Assembly: GCF_000003605.2 (NCBI RefSeq)
Contig: NW_003116455.1
Location: forward strand, 815,250 to 841,259
Origin: Saccoglossus kowalevskii
Lineage: Eukaryota > Hemichordata > Enteropneusta > Harrimaniidae
Direction: 5' to 3'
DNA: 26,010 nucleotides
Positions 23,326 through 26,010 of the stretch are shown in pieces. The translations under genes were made by a program, and so were the position numbers. The notes beneath the pieces were generated by a model. The model searched no databases. It had not been told where the DNA came from and was given only the letters and a program-made list of their open reading frames with translations. Within the stretch, counting starts at the first letter, position 1, and every line of letters begins with the position of its first letter.

Positions 23326-23333
23326 GTATATAG
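23326..23333 (-). promoter_or_regulatory. TATA box of the minus-strand gene
   Basis: CTATATAC on the minus strand lies about 95 bases before the start codon, so transcription would start near 23300 and leave a leader of about 70 bases. Further upstream are CCAAT on the + strand (23470-23474) and CRE-like half sites ACGTGACGTGACG (23451-23463). Confidence 0.5.
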
Positions 23334-23514
23334 ACAGACGAACGTCCGGTGTACGCCCCAACACTTGCGTCAATACGATACAAAAATAAACGCCAAGAAA
23401 AATAAGGAAATTGTAAAAAACGGATATAATTACAAATCTCCTGATAATCAACGTGACGTGACGATCGTACCAATTATAAGTATTGTTCACTAGTGGGTGC
23501 CATTATAACTGGCA

Positions 23515-24350
23515 TTCAAAATTAATTGGTAAATAGTTTTAATAATTGTACATTTGCGGCCATATGTGTCAGTAATTATTTGAGATATGTCGATTTCTTC
23601 ATGCATTGTTATTATAAAATTAGACATTACCTTGAATCAAACACTGAACAATACACTATTCCTCTTTAGTTACTGTTTACATACTAGTATGCAGTTTTGA
23701 TCTCTTGTCGCCCGTCAATAAACATTCCTTTTTGAACAACATACTATATTCTACATAAATGACTACCTAACCGGTAATAGCTTTGAACGGCAATCAAACG
23801 TAATTTTGACGTCATAGAATCAACTCGTCACTGGAGGGCACACTTCACAGACACGGAGCAGTCAGGAAATTGTTTGAACTGAAAATATACCAATATTTAT
23901 TTGCAGCACATTTGACCAACAACAACAAGGCACGTATCATCAAGTATTGCATAATTTGTTTGAAATTAAAATTATATTTATTTTAATTATTTTTAGGCAA
24001 TTTTTTAAGAATAATAATTTGAAGTTTACAGTGTAGTGGAAAAAAATACACCCATTGTAGTCAAGAGAACGAATGCGAAATGCCGACCAAATGGACAAAC
24101 GACGGATTGCTGGTTTAGATCATCCGTTAACAATCACCAGTTCCTGAAGACAAACAAATAATAAAAAAAGTAATATCACAACATATGAAATACTCTGAGA
24201 TAATATATAAGAAAATGGAATTGTAGTAGTTTCAATATAAATTTAGAAGTTCTTCTCAACATCCAAAGGGCTTGCAAGTTTGACCTCATTTCATGAACTT
24301 GATTAACGTCCCATACACTTTATTATAGACTTTTTCAAGAAGTTTATTTA
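23515..24350. other. Intergenic sequence upstream of the minus-strand gene
   Basis: AT-rich. The CRE/CTCF-like pair at 23807-23841 is the only notable site. No gene is supported. Confidence 0.5.
23807..23841. promoter_or_regulatory. CRE palindrome plus CTCF-like motif, copy 2
   Basis: TGACGTCA (23807-23814), then GTCACTGGAGGGCAC (23827-23841), which on the minus strand reads GTGCCCTCCAGTGAC, close to the CTCF core. It lies about 480 bases upstream of the TATA box of the minus-strand gene. Confidence 0.35.
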
Positions 24351-26010
24351 TACTAATTGTTTTTGTGAAAGAAATCTTTTAAAGTTGTCAGATAGTTTCG
24401 AAAAGTAATTTTAGAATACAAGGAAGTCGTCTGCAGAGTAAAAATGGATGCTTTACATATGGGAAAAGCTGGTCCAAAATGTAGTTTGAGAGGCCTGACA
24501 ATTAGTCCACAAAATTGTGAACGTTGCATTGGAACCCGGGAAGATTGTATGAACATTTTGCAAAATGGTTTGCGAAAACAAGACAGTCATCTCTAAAGTA
24601 CGAAAAGTTACTTTGACACTAATCAGTAGGTTCAAATGTAAGTTCGGAAAATTAGTCTGCAACATTTGAAAAGTTACATTGAAAGGCCCGAAAGTTCAAA
24701 ATTTTACCAGGCGGAAAAGCGGCAGAAAGATCGGAAAAGCCATCAGCAAAGTCGAAAAAAGAGATTTGTTTGAAAAGTTCTCAAAGCGAATTAAAAGGAC
24801 AGAGATTGTTGGATAAGTATATTGGAAAGATGAGAAAATCGTGGGGACAGTTATTTTGGAAGAAGGAAAAGTAATTTCGGAGGTCGGATAAAGTCGTGAA
24901 AATGCGTTGAAAAGTTGTACTAAAAGCCCTGAAAACTGATTGAGAAAACAAGAACACTGCATGGCGGGAGGTCGGAATGGAGAAATTTGCAATGTTTGCA
25001 TAGCGGTTTGGGAAGACAAGGAAATCGTTAAATTGGAAAGCGGGAAAATTGTCTATATAGTCCACAAAAAAGTTCAGATACAGGAAAGTCATTGCAAAAG
25101 TAAGAAAAATTGATAAGAAACTTGCTTGAAAGGTTCAATAAGTCATTTCCAGTATTGTAATATTTGCATTACAATATGGGAGAGTTGTTTGAAAGATTCG
25201 GAAAGTAGTTTGTGAAGTTGGAAGGCAGAAAGGATAATTAAAAGAGTTCTCAAAGTGAATTGAGATGGTGGAAAATATGTCTGAATATTTCACATATAAG
25301 TTTAGATGAAAAGGAAAGTCGTCGCAAGTCAGACAATTGGAAGGCGGGTGACTTGCTTGAAAGGTTCAATATGTCATTTGCAACATTGTAATAGTTGCAT
25401 TGAAATAAAGAAAAGTTGGTAGGCAAGGCAGAAGGCGGCTCGGGAAGCAAGTTGAAAAGTATTGTCAGTAATGTGGCCTGCAAAGTCGTGAGTTGCATTG
25501 GAAGGAAACAAAATCTGCAGGAAAAGTTAGAAAAATGGTTTGAGAAGGTAAGAATTCAGAAAAATTGTTACAAAGTTGAAAAGGCTACACATTTGCTTGG
25601 AAGGTCGGAAGGTCGGAAAGGAAAAGATTCATAAAAAGCAGTTTGAAAAGTCAAGAAACTACTTATTTGGAAAGCGCGAATGTTCAAAAAGTTAACAAAT
25701 GTTATTAAGAAAATGAGAATGTATGCATATTCATAGAAATTGTTTTGGAAGGTGGCAAAATGGTATGAAAAGTTTGCAAACTGGTTTGAGAAGTCAAGAA
25801 AGTTGACAGCAAAGTCCGTAAAGTAGCTATGAATAGAGGAAAGTCGTGAGAAAAATCCACAAAGCGCCTGGAAAGACAAAGCAGCTGTCTGCTGATCAGG
25901 CGCGAATGTTCAAAAAGTTAACAAATGTTATTAAGAAAATGAGAATGTTGTCTGCATATTTATAGAAATTATTTGAAAGGTGAAAAAATTGTATGAAAAG
26001 TTTGCAAACT
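24350..26010. repeat. Diverged satellite, higher-order period about 226-231 bp
   Basis: Short phrases such as GGAAAAGT, TTTGAAAAGTT and GTTTGCAAA recur throughout on the + strand. Longer matches reveal the period. CTTGCTTGAAAGGTTCAATA at 25121 recurs at 25352 (231 bases). GCGCGAATGTTCAAAAAGTT at 25674 recurs at 25900 (226 bases), with matching sequence running on for about 100 bases to the window end. The array continues beyond the window. Several minus-strand frames rich in Phe/Ser are products of the purine-rich repeat and are not genes. Confidence 0.75.

Noticed and set aside
23125..23493. 122-codon + strand frame overlapping the signal-peptide exon
   Set aside because: It is the antisense of the better supported minus-strand exon and promoter.
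24353..25879. Series of Phe/Ser-rich minus-strand frames
   Set aside because: They come from the purine-rich satellite, overlap each other in several frames and have no gene structure.

Overview
This is animal nuclear DNA: AT-rich, with long GT-AG introns, dense small transposable elements and microsatellites, and one exon of cortactin repeats. The repeat load and microsatellites suggest an invertebrate, perhaps marine, but I cannot name the species. There is one 50-base run of N (11053-11102).

Left and centre (1982-18517, + strand): the 3' part of one multi-exon gene. I rebuilt seven exons (1982-2093, 4786-4909, 6481-6604, 7874-8312, 15818-15899, 16265-17953, 18423-18517) whose splice phases fit at every junction. 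They give the C-terminal 887 residues of a protein that begins before the window. It is largely disordered, with a basic QPR-repeat segment followed by a long acidic, Ser/Pro-rich tail. I do not recognise the family. A 3'UTR follows, with a likely AATAAA at 19219.

The 7.5-kb intron of that gene (8313-15817) is mostly mobile DNA. It also holds a well-preserved cortactin exon (11670-11835, same strand) that cannot be spliced into the host gene in frame. It lies between two closely matching repeat copies and just past the assembly gap, so a captured exon and a mis-join both remain possible.

Across the window, three otherwise different repeat families share one build. The left end is a GC-rich hairpin, the interior is degenerate units of about 140-165 bp carrying a TTCAAAYTTGGTACATA-like core, and the right end is a single inverted copy of one hairpin arm. 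Several small TIR elements with TA, TTAA or TTTAC target duplications are also present.

Right part (21390-23335, - strand): a compact three-exon gene model for a 75-residue protein with a signal peptide. It has a TATA box, a minimal upstream ORF and a poly(A) signal, and all splice phases agree. From about 24350 to the end lies a diverged satellite with a higher-order period near 226-231 bp.
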